DNA of 38,456 nt, taken from positions 1 through 38,456 of the forward strand of contig NZ_SEWE01000043.1 of NCBI RefSeq assembly GCF_004167665.1, read 5' to 3'. This document shows, piece by piece, positions 1-8,109 of this stretch. The DNA is from Hymenobacter persicinus. Lineage in GTDB: Bacteria; Bacteroidota; Bacteroidia; Cytophagales; Hymenobacteraceae. Made by a program: the position numbers and the translations under genes. The notes beneath the pieces were generated by a model that worked only from the letters and a program-made list of their open reading frames with translations, was not told the DNA's origin and did not search any database. Position 1 is the first letter of the stretch. Every line of letters starts with the position of its first letter.

Positions 1-483
1 CACCGGGCCGGCGGGAAACTGCTGAGCCAGGTTGATGGCTTCGGAAACCAGGCGGGCGGAGTGCCACTTGGCGTCGGCGTGGGAGGTGTCGGCGGGAAAG
101 GTGAACGTGCCCTTGGCGTGGGCGCCGTAGAGGTCGGCCTGCCGGATGGTCTGCCCGTCGAGCTGGTCAATCCACTCCGGGGGCCGGTCGGCGGTAAATA
201 CCACCAGCGGAATCTGCTGGAAATACGCTTCGGCCACGGCGGGGGCATAGTTGAGGCCCGCCGTGCCGGAGGTGCACACCAGCGCCACGGCCCGGCGCTG
301 GTTCTGGGCCAGCCCCAGCCCGATAAAAGCCGCGGCCCGCTCGTCCGGCACCGTGCGCACCCGGATGCCGGGGTGGCGGGCAAAGGCAATGGTCAGGGGC
401 GCGCACCGGGAGCCCGGCGACAACACCACGTCCGTAATGCCATGCTGGGCGCAGATTTCGGCAATATTATGAACGGCCTGCAT
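1..483 (-). CDS. menD: MenD, 2-succinyl-5-enolpyruvyl-6-hydroxy-3-cyclohexene-1-carboxylate synthase (N-terminal part, cut by window edge)
   Basis: This is the first 161 codons of a minus-strand gene that runs off the left edge, starting at the ATG complementary to 481-483. MenD is a thiamine-diphosphate enzyme that joins 2-oxoglutarate to isochorismate in menaquinone synthesis. The N-terminal half is recognisable by SPGSRCAPLTIAF at residues 18-30, DERAAAFIGLGLA with the Glu expected to activate the cofactor, CTSGTAGLNYAPAVAEA, and TADRPPEW followed by GQTIRQ. These are the pyrimidine-domain signatures of the family. It lies about 110 bases downstream of menF on the same strand, which fits a menaquinone operon. 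The frame is open with no stop to base 1, so only the C-terminal two thirds are missing through truncation. Identity is very secure. Confidence 0.95.
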   Translation of the reverse strand, partial: MQAVHNIAEICAQHGITDVVLSPGSRCAPLTIAFARHPGIRVRTVPDERAAAFIGLGLAQNQRRAVALVCTSGTAGLNYAPAVAEAYFQQIPLVVFTADRPPEWIDQLDGQTIRQADLYGAHAKGTFTFPADTSHADAKWHSARLVSEAINLAQQFPAGPV

Positions 484-570
484 TGGGGAAGTTATAAGGT
501 GTGTAAGGTGAAATCGGGAGTTAGGTCAGGGTCGATATTTGGCTGGCGGACGCCGCCGACTCATAAAAAT

Positions 571-598
571 CACAACTTCACAACTTCGCAATTTCACC
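571..598. repeat. Octamer array (AACTTCAC type), copy 1, at the menF 3' end
   Basis: The plus strand has AACTTCAC, AACTTCGC and AATTTCAC in direct succession. The array overlaps the last codon and stop of menF (594-596) and lies in the menF-menD spacer. Related units (ATTTCACC and AACTTCCC on the minus strand) recur at about 485-515. Confidence 0.6.
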
Positions 599-1822
599 GC
601 AGGATGGCGCCGATGGTGCTGAGCTTCATTTCCGTCTCGCTCCATTCGCGCTCCGGGTCCGAGTCGATGGTCAGGCCGGTGCCCGCGTACAGAACGGCTT
701 CGGTAGAGCGAAGTTGCAGGCAGCGCAGGTTCACGAATAAGCGGGCCACGCCGGGCTGAGGCAGATTTACGGGGCCCAGAAACCCGCTGTAGTAGGCCCG
801 GTCGTAGCCTTCGTGCTGGTGCAGGAAGTTGAGCGCCGCCTGCCGGGGCATGCCGCCCACGGCCGAGGTCGGGTGGAGCAGGCGCAGCATATCGGTGCCC
901 AGGGTGGGGAAAGGCACGGCGCGCAGGTTCACGGCGAAGTCGGTGCGCAGGTGCAGCAGCTGGCCGGCCACGGCGGTGCGGGGGCCGGTTTCCTCGTATT
1001 CCCGCAGCCGCAGCTGCTTGAAGCAGCTCACGATGTAGCGCGAGACGAGGGCCTGCTCCTCAATTTCCTTCTGCCGCCAGATGGCCTGCTGGGGCAACAT
1101 GCCGGGGGCCAGCGGCTGGGTGCCGGCCAGGGCCATGGTCCGGAAAATACCGTCGGCGTCGATGGTGACCAGCACCTCCGGCGAGGCCCCCAGCCAGGTG
1201 CCCGCGCCCGGCGCACTCACCAACGACACAAAGGCCTGCGGGTAGCGCTGGCACAGACTTTCGAAGGCCCGCAGCGCGTCGAACCCCGCCGGCAGGGGGC
1301 GCCGCGCCGCCCGGCTCGACACCACCTTCAGCACCTGGCCCTGACGAATGGCTTCCACCCCGGTTTCGACCAGCGCCGCGTATTCCGGCTGAGTGGCCGT
1401 GTGCGGCAGGGGCTGCGGGCTTAGGTGCCAGGGCAGTGGCGTATCCGTTGGGGTAGGGGCCTGGGCCAGAAAAGCCAGCAGCGGAGCCACCTGGGCCGCG
1501 TCGGAGCAGTGGAGCTGGTCAGGATGCTCGGCGTCCCAGAACACGTCGGCGGGCAGAAACAGCGCCGGGTTGTGGTCGGAGTCGCGGAAGGGGAAAAGGC
1601 GAAGCCGGCCGGGGCGTCGGGCGTCAAGGCTGGGGGTAGGCCGGTCAGGGCCGCCTCGGCCGAAAAGCTCAGGCACAGCTGGGGCCGCGCCGCGCCGGGC
1701 AGCCGCCACAGGGCCACGGGCAGCCCGTGTTCGAGGGCAAAGGTGAGCAGCTGCCGCCGCTGGGCCGCCTCATCATGGGGCGGATTTGGCCAGGCTACCG
1801 GTTCAGGCTGAGCGGCACTCAT
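594..1822 (-). CDS. menF: Isochorismate synthase (MenF-type), apparently frameshifted
   Basis: Chorismate-binding enzyme converting chorismate to isochorismate, the first committed step of menaquinone synthesis. The coding region is split over two frames. An N-terminal frame starts at the ATG complementary to 1820-1822 and reads well to about 1595 (GLPVALWRLPGAARPQ, then AGFAFSP). A second frame carries the rest to the TGA at 594-596, with FRDSDHNPALFLPADVFWD just after the junction. It then carries the family motifs KVVSSR (active-site Lys), GASPEVLV, HPTSAVGGMPR, YDRAYYSGFLGPV and EREWSETEMK. One extra base within 1588-1599 (a G4-A4 tract) would join the frames into a normal protein of about 409 residues. 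Its start overlaps the stop of the upstream thioesterase gene (ATGA, 1819-1822), so they are cotranscribed. Either a sequencing indel or a real mutation is possible. The family assignment is firm, while the split between MenF and a salicylate-type synthase rests on the men context. Confidence 0.88.
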
Positions 1823-2265
1823 GCGGACGGCGGCGTCGGCTGCTGGGGCAGGTCGATAACGGCCATGGTGATGCGGCTGATGCAGACCAGGGCGCCGGTG
1901 GCCTCGTCGGTGATGCGGATTTCCCAGACCTGGGTGGTGCGGCCCACGTGAATGGCCGTGGCCCGACCCGTGACGTAGCCCGAGCGCACGCCTTTAAGGT
2001 GATTTGCGTTGATTTCCAGCCCCACGCAGGCTTTTTTGCGTAGATCCACCTGCAGCGCGGCGCCGATGCTACCCAGCGTTTCGGCCAGGGCCACCGAGGC
2101 GCCGCCGTGCAGCAGGCCCATGGGCTGGTGGGTGCGGTGGTCTACGGGCATGCGGCCCACCAGCAGCTTGTCGCCGACTTCCGTTATTTCGATGCCCAGG
2201 TGCTCGCCCAGGGTGTTGCGGCACCAGGCGTTAATCTGGGCGAGGTCGGCAGTGAGCTGTTCCAT
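1819..2265 (-). CDS. menI: Hotdog-fold thioesterase, probable 1,4-dihydroxy-2-naphthoyl-CoA hydrolase (MenI-like)
   Basis: A 148-residue single-domain hotdog protein of the PaaI/YdiI group. The motif HQPMGLLHGGASVALAETLG spans residues about 46-65 and supplies the family His (H53) and the catalytic Glu position (E62). The C-terminal part, TQVWEIRITDEATGALVCISRITMAV when read in pieces, matches the usual last strands. In this family YdiI/MenI hydrolyses 1,4-dihydroxy-2-naphthoyl-CoA in menaquinone synthesis. PaaI relatives act on phenylacetyl-CoA intermediates. The position directly before menF, with stop and start overlapping at 1819-1822, argues for the menaquinone role. A minus-strand -7 box lies at 2332-2339. 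The fold is certain and the substrate is inferred from context. Confidence 0.85.
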   Translation of the reverse strand: MEQLTADLAQINAWCRNTLGEHLGIEITEVGDKLLVGRMPVDHRTHQPMGLLHGGASVALAETLGSIGAALQVDLRKKACVGLEINANHLKGVRSGYVTGRATAIHVGRTTQVWEIRITDEATGALVCISRITMAVIDLPQQPTPPSA

Positions 2266-2331
2266 GCGGGAATTTCAGGAGTAAAAAACGGTTTTTAGGG
2301 CCAAAAAGCACTACTTTCGGGTCCAGTGCGA

Positions 2332-2339
2332 CAAAGCTA
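2332..2339 (-). promoter_or_regulatory. Bacteroidota -7 box upstream of menI-menF-menD
   Basis: The minus strand reads TAGCTTTG, a perfect match to TAnnTTTG, 66 bases before the menI start. A TTTG lies upstream at 16-base spacing, a little shorter than usual. It sits in the divergent spacer with the histidine phosphatase gene, which has its own near-match TACTTTCG at 2312-2319 on the plus strand. Confidence 0.5.
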
Positions 2340-2347
2340 GCGGGAAA

Positions 2348-2971
2348 GTGAGCGTCAAAAAAATATACCTCATCCGGCACGGCCAGACCGACTTCAACGT
2401 GGCCGGCATCGTGCAGGGCAGCGGCGTCGATTCAAGTCTGAACGAGGCCGGCCACCGGCAGGCGGCCCGCTTCTTCGCGGCCTACAAACACCTGCCCTTC
2501 GATAAAGTCTATACTTCCACGCTGCAGCGCACTCAGCAGTCGGTGCAGGGCTTCCTGGATCTGGGCCTGCCCCACGAGCAGCACGCGGGCCTCAACGAGA
2601 TAAGCTGGGGTCAGCGCGAGGGCACGCGCATCACGGCCGAAGAGGACGAGGAATACTACGGCGTGCTGCGGCAGTGGCACCAGGGCCAGACCTCGGCCCG
2701 CCTGCCCGGGGGCGAAAGCCCGGACGAAGTGGCGGCCCGGCAGCGCCCGGTTATTGAGCTCATCACGTCCCGGCCCGAGGAGGAAACAATCCTGGTGTGC
2801 ATGCACGGCCGAGCCATGCGGGTGCTGCTCTGCCAGCTGCTCAACTACCCACTCAGCCACATGGACGCCTTCGAGCACCGCAACTTGTGCTTGTACAAAG
2901 TGCATTATACGGGCTCCAGCTTCACGGTGCGCAGCTTCCTGGACGTGCAGCACCTGCGCGAACCGGCCTAG
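2348..2971 (+). CDS. Histidine phosphatase superfamily protein (phosphoglycerate mutase-like)
   Basis: A 207-residue cytoplasmic phosphatase starting at GTG (2348), the only start that keeps the N-terminal catalytic motif at the usual position. LIRHGQTDFN (residues 8-17) provides the phospho-accepting H11. TLQRTQQS supplies the second active-site Arg (R61), GLNEISWG the acid/base Glu (E84), and CMHGRAMRVLL the second His (H153). This is the complete branch-1 catalytic set. Many members of this size are broad-specificity or cofactor-independent phosphatases (for example CobC-, GpmB- or SixA-like), so the substrate cannot be named. The gene is divergent from menI and followed by about 180 bases before pdhC. 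Family assignment is secure; function beyond phosphomonoesterase is not. Confidence 0.9.
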   Translation: MSVKKIYLIRHGQTDFNVAGIVQGSGVDSSLNEAGHRQAARFFAAYKHLPFDKVYTSTLQRTQQSVQGFLDLGLPHEQHAGLNEISWGQREGTRITAEEDEEYYGVLRQWHQGQTSARLPGGESPDEVAARQRPVIELITSRPEEETILVCMHGRAMRVLLCQLLNYPLSHMDAFEHRNLCLYKVHYTGSSFTVRSFLDVQHLREPA

Positions 2972-3098
2972 CAGCCCGGCAGCCAAAGCGGCTGTTTCTT
3001 AGCCCTTAAAGTCGGGCAAGCGCCGCACCGGGTCCCGCGCTGGTCGGGAAGGCGAAAATTCGCTGGCAAACGGTAAAGAACCAGAAGCTTTCCGATAG

Positions 3099-3129
3099 TT
3101 TGCTCCCCCGGATTTTCGGGCTAATTTTG
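3099..3129 (+). promoter_or_regulatory. Consensus Bacteroidota promoter of pdhC
   Basis: TTTG at 3099-3102, then 19 bases, then TAATTTTG at 3122-3129. Both elements and the spacing match the primary sigma consensus of Bacteroidota. The predicted start of transcription near 3135 leaves a leader of about 20 bases before the pdhC ATG at 3158. Confidence 0.7.
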
Positions 3130-3157
3130 ACCCTACACAACACAAGCGAAGACACAG

Positions 3158-4894
3158 ATGGCCGAAATCATAAGAATGCCCAAAATGAGCGACACGATGA
3201 CCGAAGGGGTCATTGCCTCGTGGCTCAAGAAGGTGGGTGATAAAGTCAAATCCGGGGATATCCTGGCCGAAGTCGAAACCGACAAAGCCACCATGGAGCT
3301 GGAAAACTATGAGGACGGCACTCTTCTGCACATCGGTCCGAAAGAGGGCGACGCCGTGGCCGTGGATGGCGTCCTGGCCATTGTGGGTAAGGAAGGCGAA
3401 GACATTTCGGCCCTGCTGAGCGGGGCCCAGGGCGCCCCCGCGCCGGCCGCAGCAGCCCCCGCCGCTGAAGCTGCTCCGGCTCCGGCCGCTGCGGCTCCCG
3501 CACCGGCGCCGACCCCTGCCCCGGCAGCTCCTGCCGCACCGGCTCCCGCTGCTGCTCCCGCGGCCGCAGCTGGCAACGGCAAGAAAGCTACCGTCATCCG
3601 GATGCCCAAGATGAGCGACACGATGACGGAGGGTACCATTGCCTCGTGGCTCAAGAAAGTAGGTGACAAAGTGAAGTCCGGCGACGTGCTGGCCGAAGTC
3701 GAAACCGATAAGGCGACGATGGAGCTGGAAAACTACGACGACGGCACGCTGCTCTACATCGGTCCCAAAGACGGCGACGCCGTGGCTGTGGATGGCATTC
3801 TGGCCATCATCGGCGAAGAAGGCGCCGATATCCAGGCTCTGCTCGGCGGGCAGTCGGGTGGCAGCGCTACCCCGCCAGCTCCCGCAGCCGAAGCCGCTCC
3901 GGCAGCTGAGGCTGCTCCGGCTGCAGCTCCTGCCGCCGCTGCTGCGCCGCAGTCGGCTACGGTTGCGCAGCCCGGTGGCCGCATTTTCGCCTCGCCGCTG
4001 GCCAAGAGCATTGCCAAAGACAAAGGCATCGACCTGAATAGCATCAAGGGCTCGGGTGAAAACGGCCGCATCGTGTCGCGCGACCTGGAAGGGGCCGCCG
4101 CGGGTGCTGCCCCAGTAGCACAGCCAACGGCCGCCCCGGCACCAGCTGCTCCCGCCGCTCCGCAGGCTACTGCCCCGGCTCCTGCCGCAGCCCCGGCTGC
4201 CGCTCCCGCCGACGGCACCTACACCGATACGCCGGTGTCGCAGATGCGCAAGGTTATTGCCCGCCGCCTCTCCGAAAGCCTGTTTACGGCCCCGCATTTC
4301 TATCTGACGATGGAAATTCTGATGGACCGGGCCATGGAGGTGCGCACCCAGCTCAACTCTCTCTCGCCGGTGAAGCTCAGCTTCAACGACTTGGTTATCA
4401 AGGCTGCTGCCGTGGCTCTGAAGCAGCATCCGGCCGTCAACTCCTCGTGGCTGGGCGACAAAATTCGCCAGAACCACGTAGTCAACATCGGTGTGGCCGT
4501 GGCCGTGGACGAAGGCCTGCTGGTGCCCGTGGTGCGCAACGCCGACGGCAAAGGCTTGGCAACCATTGCCACCGAGGTGAAGGAGTTGGCCGGCAAAGCC
4601 AAAAGCAAGAAGCTCCAGCCAAGTGAGTGGGAGGGCAGCACCTTCACCATCTCCAACCTGGGCATGTTCGGCATTGAGGAATTCACCGCCATCATCAACC
4701 CGCCGGATGCCTGCATCCTGGCCGTGGGCGGCATCAAGCAGACGGCCGTGGTGAAAGACGGTGCGCTGGCCATCGGCAACATCATGAAAGTGACCCTCTC
4801 GTGCGACCACCGCGTGGTGGACGGCGCCACGGGTGCCGCTTTCCTGCAGACGCTCAAAGCTCTGCTCGAAGACCCGATGAAGATGCTGATCTGA
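3158..4894 (+). CDS. pdhC: Pyruvate dehydrogenase complex E2, dihydrolipoamide acetyltransferase, two lipoyl domains
   Basis: A 578-residue E2 core subunit that passes acetyl groups from lipoyl-lysine to CoA. Order seen: lipoyl domain 1 (about residues 3-78, ETDKATMEL with K43), an Ala/Pro-rich linker, and lipoyl domain 2 (about 145-220, same motif, K185). A second Ala/Pro linker leads to the peripheral-subunit-binding domain (FASPLAKSIAKDKGIDL, GSGENGRIVSRDLEG). After a third linker comes the catalytic domain, from about residue 355 to the end, with the CDHRVVDGATGAAFL active-site segment near the C-terminus. The two lipoyl domains are nearly identical in protein sequence. The PKMSDTM opening is typical of pyruvate E2 rather than oxoglutarate E2. 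E1 and E3 are not in the window, so the gene is unlinked here. It has its own promoter and terminator, so it is probably monocistronic. Confidence 0.95.
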   Translation: MAEIIRMPKMSDTMTEGVIASWLKKVGDKVKSGDILAEVETDKATMELENYEDGTLLHIGPKEGDAVAVDGVLAIVGKEGEDISALLSGAQGAPAPAAAAPAAEAAPAPAAAAPAPAPTPAPAAPAAPAPAAAPAAAAGNGKKATVIRMPKMSDTMTEGTIASWLKKVGDKVKSGDVLAEVETDKATMELENYDDGTLLYIGPKDGDAVAVDGILAIIGEEGADIQALLGGQSGGSATPPAPAAEAAPAAEAAPAAAPAAAAAPQSATVAQPGGRIFASPLAKSIAKDKGIDLNSIKGSGENGRIVSRDLEGAAAGAAPVAQPTAAPAPAAPAAPQATAPAPAAAPAAAPADGTYTDTPVSQMRKVIARRLSESLFTAPHFYLTMEILMDRAMEVRTQLNSLSPVKLSFNDLVIKAAAVALKQHPAVNSSWLGDKIRQNHVVNIGVAVAVDEGLLVPVVRNADGKGLATIATEVKELAGKAKSKKLQPSEWEGSTFTISNLGMFGIEEFTAIINPPDACILAVGGIKQTAVVKDGALAIGNIMKVTLSCDHRVVDGATGAAFLQTLKALLEDPMKMLI

Positions 4895-4925
4895 TAACGG
4901 AAACCCCCGATTTATTGCCCCTTAC

Positions 4926-4957
4926 AAAAAAACCAGCCCGCCCCGGCTGGTTTTTTT
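4926..4957 (+). terminator. Rho-independent terminator after pdhC
   Basis: AACCAGCC (4931-4938) pairs with GGCTGGTT (4945-4952) around a six-base loop. The stem is followed by a T tract to 4957 and preceded by an A tract. It lies 32 bases after the pdhC stop. Confidence 0.85.
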
Positions 4958-5111
4958 GTGCCCGGCGCGCCTGGGGCGCAGCCGTGCCCCGGATAGGCCG
5001 GTAGGCGGCTTTCCGGCCAGTTTACGTGGCTACCAATGCGCAGTGAGCGGAATGAGTGCTACCTTCCGCCCCCGCCGGCCGCCGGCGGGTGTACCACCTT
5101 TTCCCCACCCT

Positions 5112-7445
5112 ATGTATAAGTACCTACTGGTCCTTTCGGCGGCAGCCTGGTTGGCTCCGGCCCCAGCCCCGGCCCAACAGCGGCCTGTTCTTACCGCTCA
5201 GGATTACGCCCGGGCGGAACGCTTTCTGAGCTCGGGCACCCAAGCCCTGGTAGACGGCAGTGCCGGCCAGCCCCACTGGCTGGCTAACGACCGGTTCTGG
5301 TACCGCGTCCTCACGGCCCGGGGCAGCGAGTACGTGCTGGTCGACCCGGCCCGCAACACCCGCACGGCCGCCTTCGACCAGGCTAAGCTGGCGGCCGCCC
5401 TGTCTTCGGCCAGTGGCAAAGCCTACGAGGCCAGTGGATTGCCTTTCCGGAACCTCTCGTATTCGCCCGACGAGAAATTTATTGCCTTTGCCGCGGCCGG
5501 GAAAGCCTGGAAATACGATGTGCTGAGCGGGCAGCTCACTCCCGACACGGCCCCGGAAAAATCGGCGGCCAACGCCGCGAACGAAGTTCTGTCGCCGGAC
5601 GGCCAGCTGGCCGCGTTTATCAAGGACGACAACCTGTGGGTGCGCAACACCAGCACCAACGAGCTCACCCAGCTCACGACCGACGGCATCAAAGACTACG
5701 GCTACGCCACCGACAACGCCGGCTGGACCCACAGCGACAAGCCCGTGCTGCGCTGGTCGCCGGACTCGCGCAAGATTGCCACCTTCCGCCAGGACCAGCG
5801 CAACGTGGGCAACATGTACCTCGTGACGACCAACATCGGCCACCCCCGCCTCGACAGCTGGAAATACCCGCTGCCCGGCGACAAGGACATTGCCACCATC
5901 GAGCGGGTCGTCATTGAAGTGAATACCCCGAAAGTGGTGCGCTTCCAGATGGCCCCCGATCCGCACCGCGGCACGCTCTCCGATGATATTTCCAGCAGCG
6001 GCACCTTCGACGACGTGGACTGGAGCCCCGATACCCGGGAGCTGGCTTTCGTCTCGACCTCGCGCGACCATAAGGAAGAGAAATTCCGCATTGCCGACGC
6101 CACTACCGGCACCGTGCGCGACGTGTTTACCGAAACCGTTGCCACCCAGTTTGAGTCGGGTCAGGGCGCTATCAACTGGCGCTACCTGCCCAAAAGCAAG
6201 GAAATCGTCTGGTACTCGGAACGCGACAACTGGGGCCACCTCTACCTGCTCGATGCGGGCACGGGCAAGGTCAAGCGGCAGATTACCAAAGGCAACTGGG
6301 TGGTCACGCAGCTGCTGCGCGTCGATGAAAAGAAGCGGGAGCTGTATTTCCTGGCCGATGGCCGGGAGCCGGGCAACCCCTACTTCACCCACCTGTACCG
6401 CATTGGGCTGGATGGCAAAAACCTGAAGCTGCTCACGCCCGAGGCCGGCAACCACCAAGTGACGCTTGCTCCCTCGGGCAAGTACTTTCTGGACACCTAT
6501 TCCCAGCCCGACAAGCCCGGGGCCACGGTGCTGCGCTCGGCGGAGGGCAAACTGCTCTCGACGCTGGAGAAAACCGATATTTCCCGCCTCACCGCCACCG
6601 GCTGGAAGGCACCAACGGCCATTACGGTGAAAGCCGCCGACGGGCAGACGAACCTGTACGGGCTGATGTTTACGCCCACCAACCTGGAAGCCGGCAGAAA
6701 GTATCCCATCATCGACTACATCTACCCGGGTCCGCAGGGCGGGGGAGTGGGCAGCTGGTCGTTTAGCGCGGCCCGCAACGACCACCAGGCCCTGGCTGAG
6801 CTGGGCTTCGTGGTGGTCGTCATTGAGGGCAGCTGCAACCCGCTGCGCTCCAAAAGCTACCACGACGCCTGCTACGGCAACATGGCCGAGAACACGCTGT
6901 CGGACCAGATGGCGGGCATGCGCCAGCTCGCCCAGCGCTACGCCTACATTGATCTGGAGCGGGCCGGTATCTGGGGACACTCGGGTGGGGGCTACGCCAC
7001 CGCGGCGGCCATGTTTCGCTACCCCGATTTCTTTAAAGTGGGCATCTCGGAATCGGGTAACCACGAAAACCGCAACTACGAGGACGACTGGGCGGAGCGC
7101 TACCTGGGGCTGCTGAAAACCAACCCCGACGGGACGACCAACTACGACAACCAGGCCAACGCCCCCTTTGCCAAAAACCTGAAAGGCAAGCTCATGTTGG
7201 CCCACGGCCTGATGGACGACAACGTGCCGCCCTACAACACGTGGCTGGTGGTGGAGGCCCTGACCAAGGCCAACAAGAGCTATGACCTGGTGGTGTTCCC
7301 GAATGCGGTGCACAGCTACGGTCCGTACTCCCCGTACATGATGCGCCGCCGCTGGGACTACTTTGTGCAGCACCTGGCCGGGGCCGAACCCCCGCACGAC
7401 TACGAAATAAAGCCCGTGGCTGACCCCCGCAACGCGGTCCAGTAG
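5112..7445 (+). CDS. Secreted S9 family peptidase, dipeptidyl-peptidase IV-like
   Basis: A 777-residue exported serine peptidase. The chosen ATG at 5112 begins a clear signal peptide (MYKYLLVLSAAAW, cleavage near APAQ-Q). An upstream in-frame extension to 4956 overlaps the terminator and was dropped. The N-terminal beta-propeller (DPPIV_N) covers about residues 80-440 with repeats such as SPDEKFIAF, SPDGQLAAF and WSPDSRKIATF. The alpha/beta-hydrolase domain follows with Ser624 (GHSGGGYA), Asp702 (GLMDDNVPP) and His734 (NAVHSYG). Their spacing, 78 and 32 residues, equals that in human DPP-IV (630, 708, 740). It should release dipeptides or tripeptides from peptides with proline at the second or third position, in the periplasm or outside. 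The usual GWSYGG serine motif is replaced by GHSGGG, a common variant in Bacteroidota. Confidence 0.93.
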   Translation: MYKYLLVLSAAAWLAPAPAPAQQRPVLTAQDYARAERFLSSGTQALVDGSAGQPHWLANDRFWYRVLTARGSEYVLVDPARNTRTAAFDQAKLAAALSSASGKAYEASGLPFRNLSYSPDEKFIAFAAAGKAWKYDVLSGQLTPDTAPEKSAANAANEVLSPDGQLAAFIKDDNLWVRNTSTNELTQLTTDGIKDYGYATDNAGWTHSDKPVLRWSPDSRKIATFRQDQRNVGNMYLVTTNIGHPRLDSWKYPLPGDKDIATIERVVIEVNTPKVVRFQMAPDPHRGTLSDDISSSGTFDDVDWSPDTRELAFVSTSRDHKEEKFRIADATTGTVRDVFTETVATQFESGQGAINWRYLPKSKEIVWYSERDNWGHLYLLDAGTGKVKRQITKGNWVVTQLLRVDEKKRELYFLADGREPGNPYFTHLYRIGLDGKNLKLLTPEAGNHQVTLAPSGKYFLDTYSQPDKPGATVLRSAEGKLLSTLEKTDISRLTATGWKAPTAITVKAADGQTNLYGLMFTPTNLEAGRKYPIIDYIYPGPQGGGVGSWSFSAARNDHQALAELGFVVVVIEGSCNPLRSKSYHDACYGNMAENTLSDQMAGMRQLAQRYAYIDLERAGIWGHSGGGYATAAAMFRYPDFFKVGISESGNHENRNYEDDWAERYLGLLKTNPDGTTNYDNQANAPFAKNLKGKLMLAHGLMDDNVPPYNTWLVVEALTKANKSYDLVVFPNAVHSYGPYSPYMMRRRWDYFVQHLAGAEPPHDYEIKPVADPRNAVQ

Positions 7446-7451
7446 CCGAGT

Positions 7452-7524
7452 GGCGAAGAAGCGCAAAGCTCCGCTCCGTGCTGGGCGTTGCCGCCGGATT
7501 CGCGTAGCTTTGCGCCTCTTCGCC
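7452..7524. repeat. 19-bp inverted repeat spanning the hslV promoter
   Basis: Arm 1 (7452-7470) and arm 2 (7506-7524) are complementary at 18 of 19 positions, with 35 bases between them. The right arm contains most of the -7 box of the hslV promoter (7505-7512), and the left arm begins seven bases after the stop of the S9 peptidase gene. It could fold in RNA or act as an operator, and no T tract marks it as a terminator. Confidence 0.75.
7505..7512 (+). promoter_or_regulatory. -7 box of the hslV promoter
   Basis: TAGCTTTG matches TAnnTTTG exactly, 44 bases before the hslV ATG. No consensus TTTG is seen at the expected upstream spacing, though TTG occurs at 7488-7490. Confidence 0.5.
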
Positions 7525-7556
7525 GAAAATCTGTTTCTGTTCTTTCTGATTCTGCC

Positions 7557-8093
7557 ATGAAAATTCGCTCTACGACGGTGCTGGGCGTGCGCCACAACGG
7601 GGAAATTGCCCTCGGCGCCGACGGCCAGGCCACCATGGACAAGCACGTGGCTAAAAGCAACGTCCGCAAGGTTCGCAAGCTCCACGAGGGCAAGGTGGTG
7701 ACGGGCTTCGCCGGCTCCACGGCCGACGCATTTATGCTGCTCGACAAGTTCGAGGAAAAGCTCGGCGGCTACGGCGGGCAGCTGCGCCGCGCCGCCATTG
7801 AGCTGGCCAAGGAGTGGCGCAAAGACCAGTACCTGCGCAAGCTCGAAGCCATGATGGTGGTAGCCGACAAGGACGAGCTGCTCATCATTGCCGGCACCGG
7901 CGACGTGCTCGAACCCGACTTCGACGTGGCCGCCATCGGCTCGGGCGCCATGTACGCCCAGGCCGCGGCGCTGGCCCTGAAAAAGCACGCGCCCCACCTC
8001 ACGGCCCGGCAGATGGTGGAGGAGGCCCTGCACATTGCCGCCGACATCTGCATCTACACCAATCACAACCTGATGATTGAGCAGCCCGGCTAA
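7557..8093 (+). CDS. hslV: ATP-dependent protease subunit HslV (ClpQ)
   Basis: A 178-residue N-terminal-threonine peptidase, the proteolytic chamber of the HslUV protease. The ATG at 7557 gives MKIRSTTVLGV, so the catalytic Thr is residue 6 and a short propeptide must be removed. GADGQATMDKHVAKSNVRKV and GFAGSTADAF are the standard HslV motifs around the S1 pocket and the activating loop. Length is normal. The partner ATPase gene hslU is not adjacent, unlike in many Proteobacteria and Bacillota. A -7 box lies at 7505-7512 within an inverted repeat. The next gene begins 16 bases after the stop. Confidence 0.95.
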   Translation: MKIRSTTVLGVRHNGEIALGADGQATMDKHVAKSNVRKVRKLHEGKVVTGFAGSTADAFMLLDKFEEKLGGYGGQLRRAAIELAKEWRKDQYLRKLEAMMVVADKDELLIIAGTGDVLEPDFDVAAIGSGAMYAQAAALALKKHAPHLTARQMVEEALHIAADICIYTNHNLMIEQPG

Positions 8094-8109
8094 GTCGGGG
8101 ACAACCGTC

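Noticed and set aside
3440..4230. Repeated GCTCCGGCTGCT-like tracts resembling a tandem repeat
   Set aside because: These are the Ala/Pro linkers of E2 and are explained by protein sequence.
2999..4810. 603-residue minus-strand frame opposite pdhC
   Set aside because: It is an antisense shadow of the Ala/Pro-rich, GC-rich pdhC, with Gly/Ser/Arg runs and no family motif.
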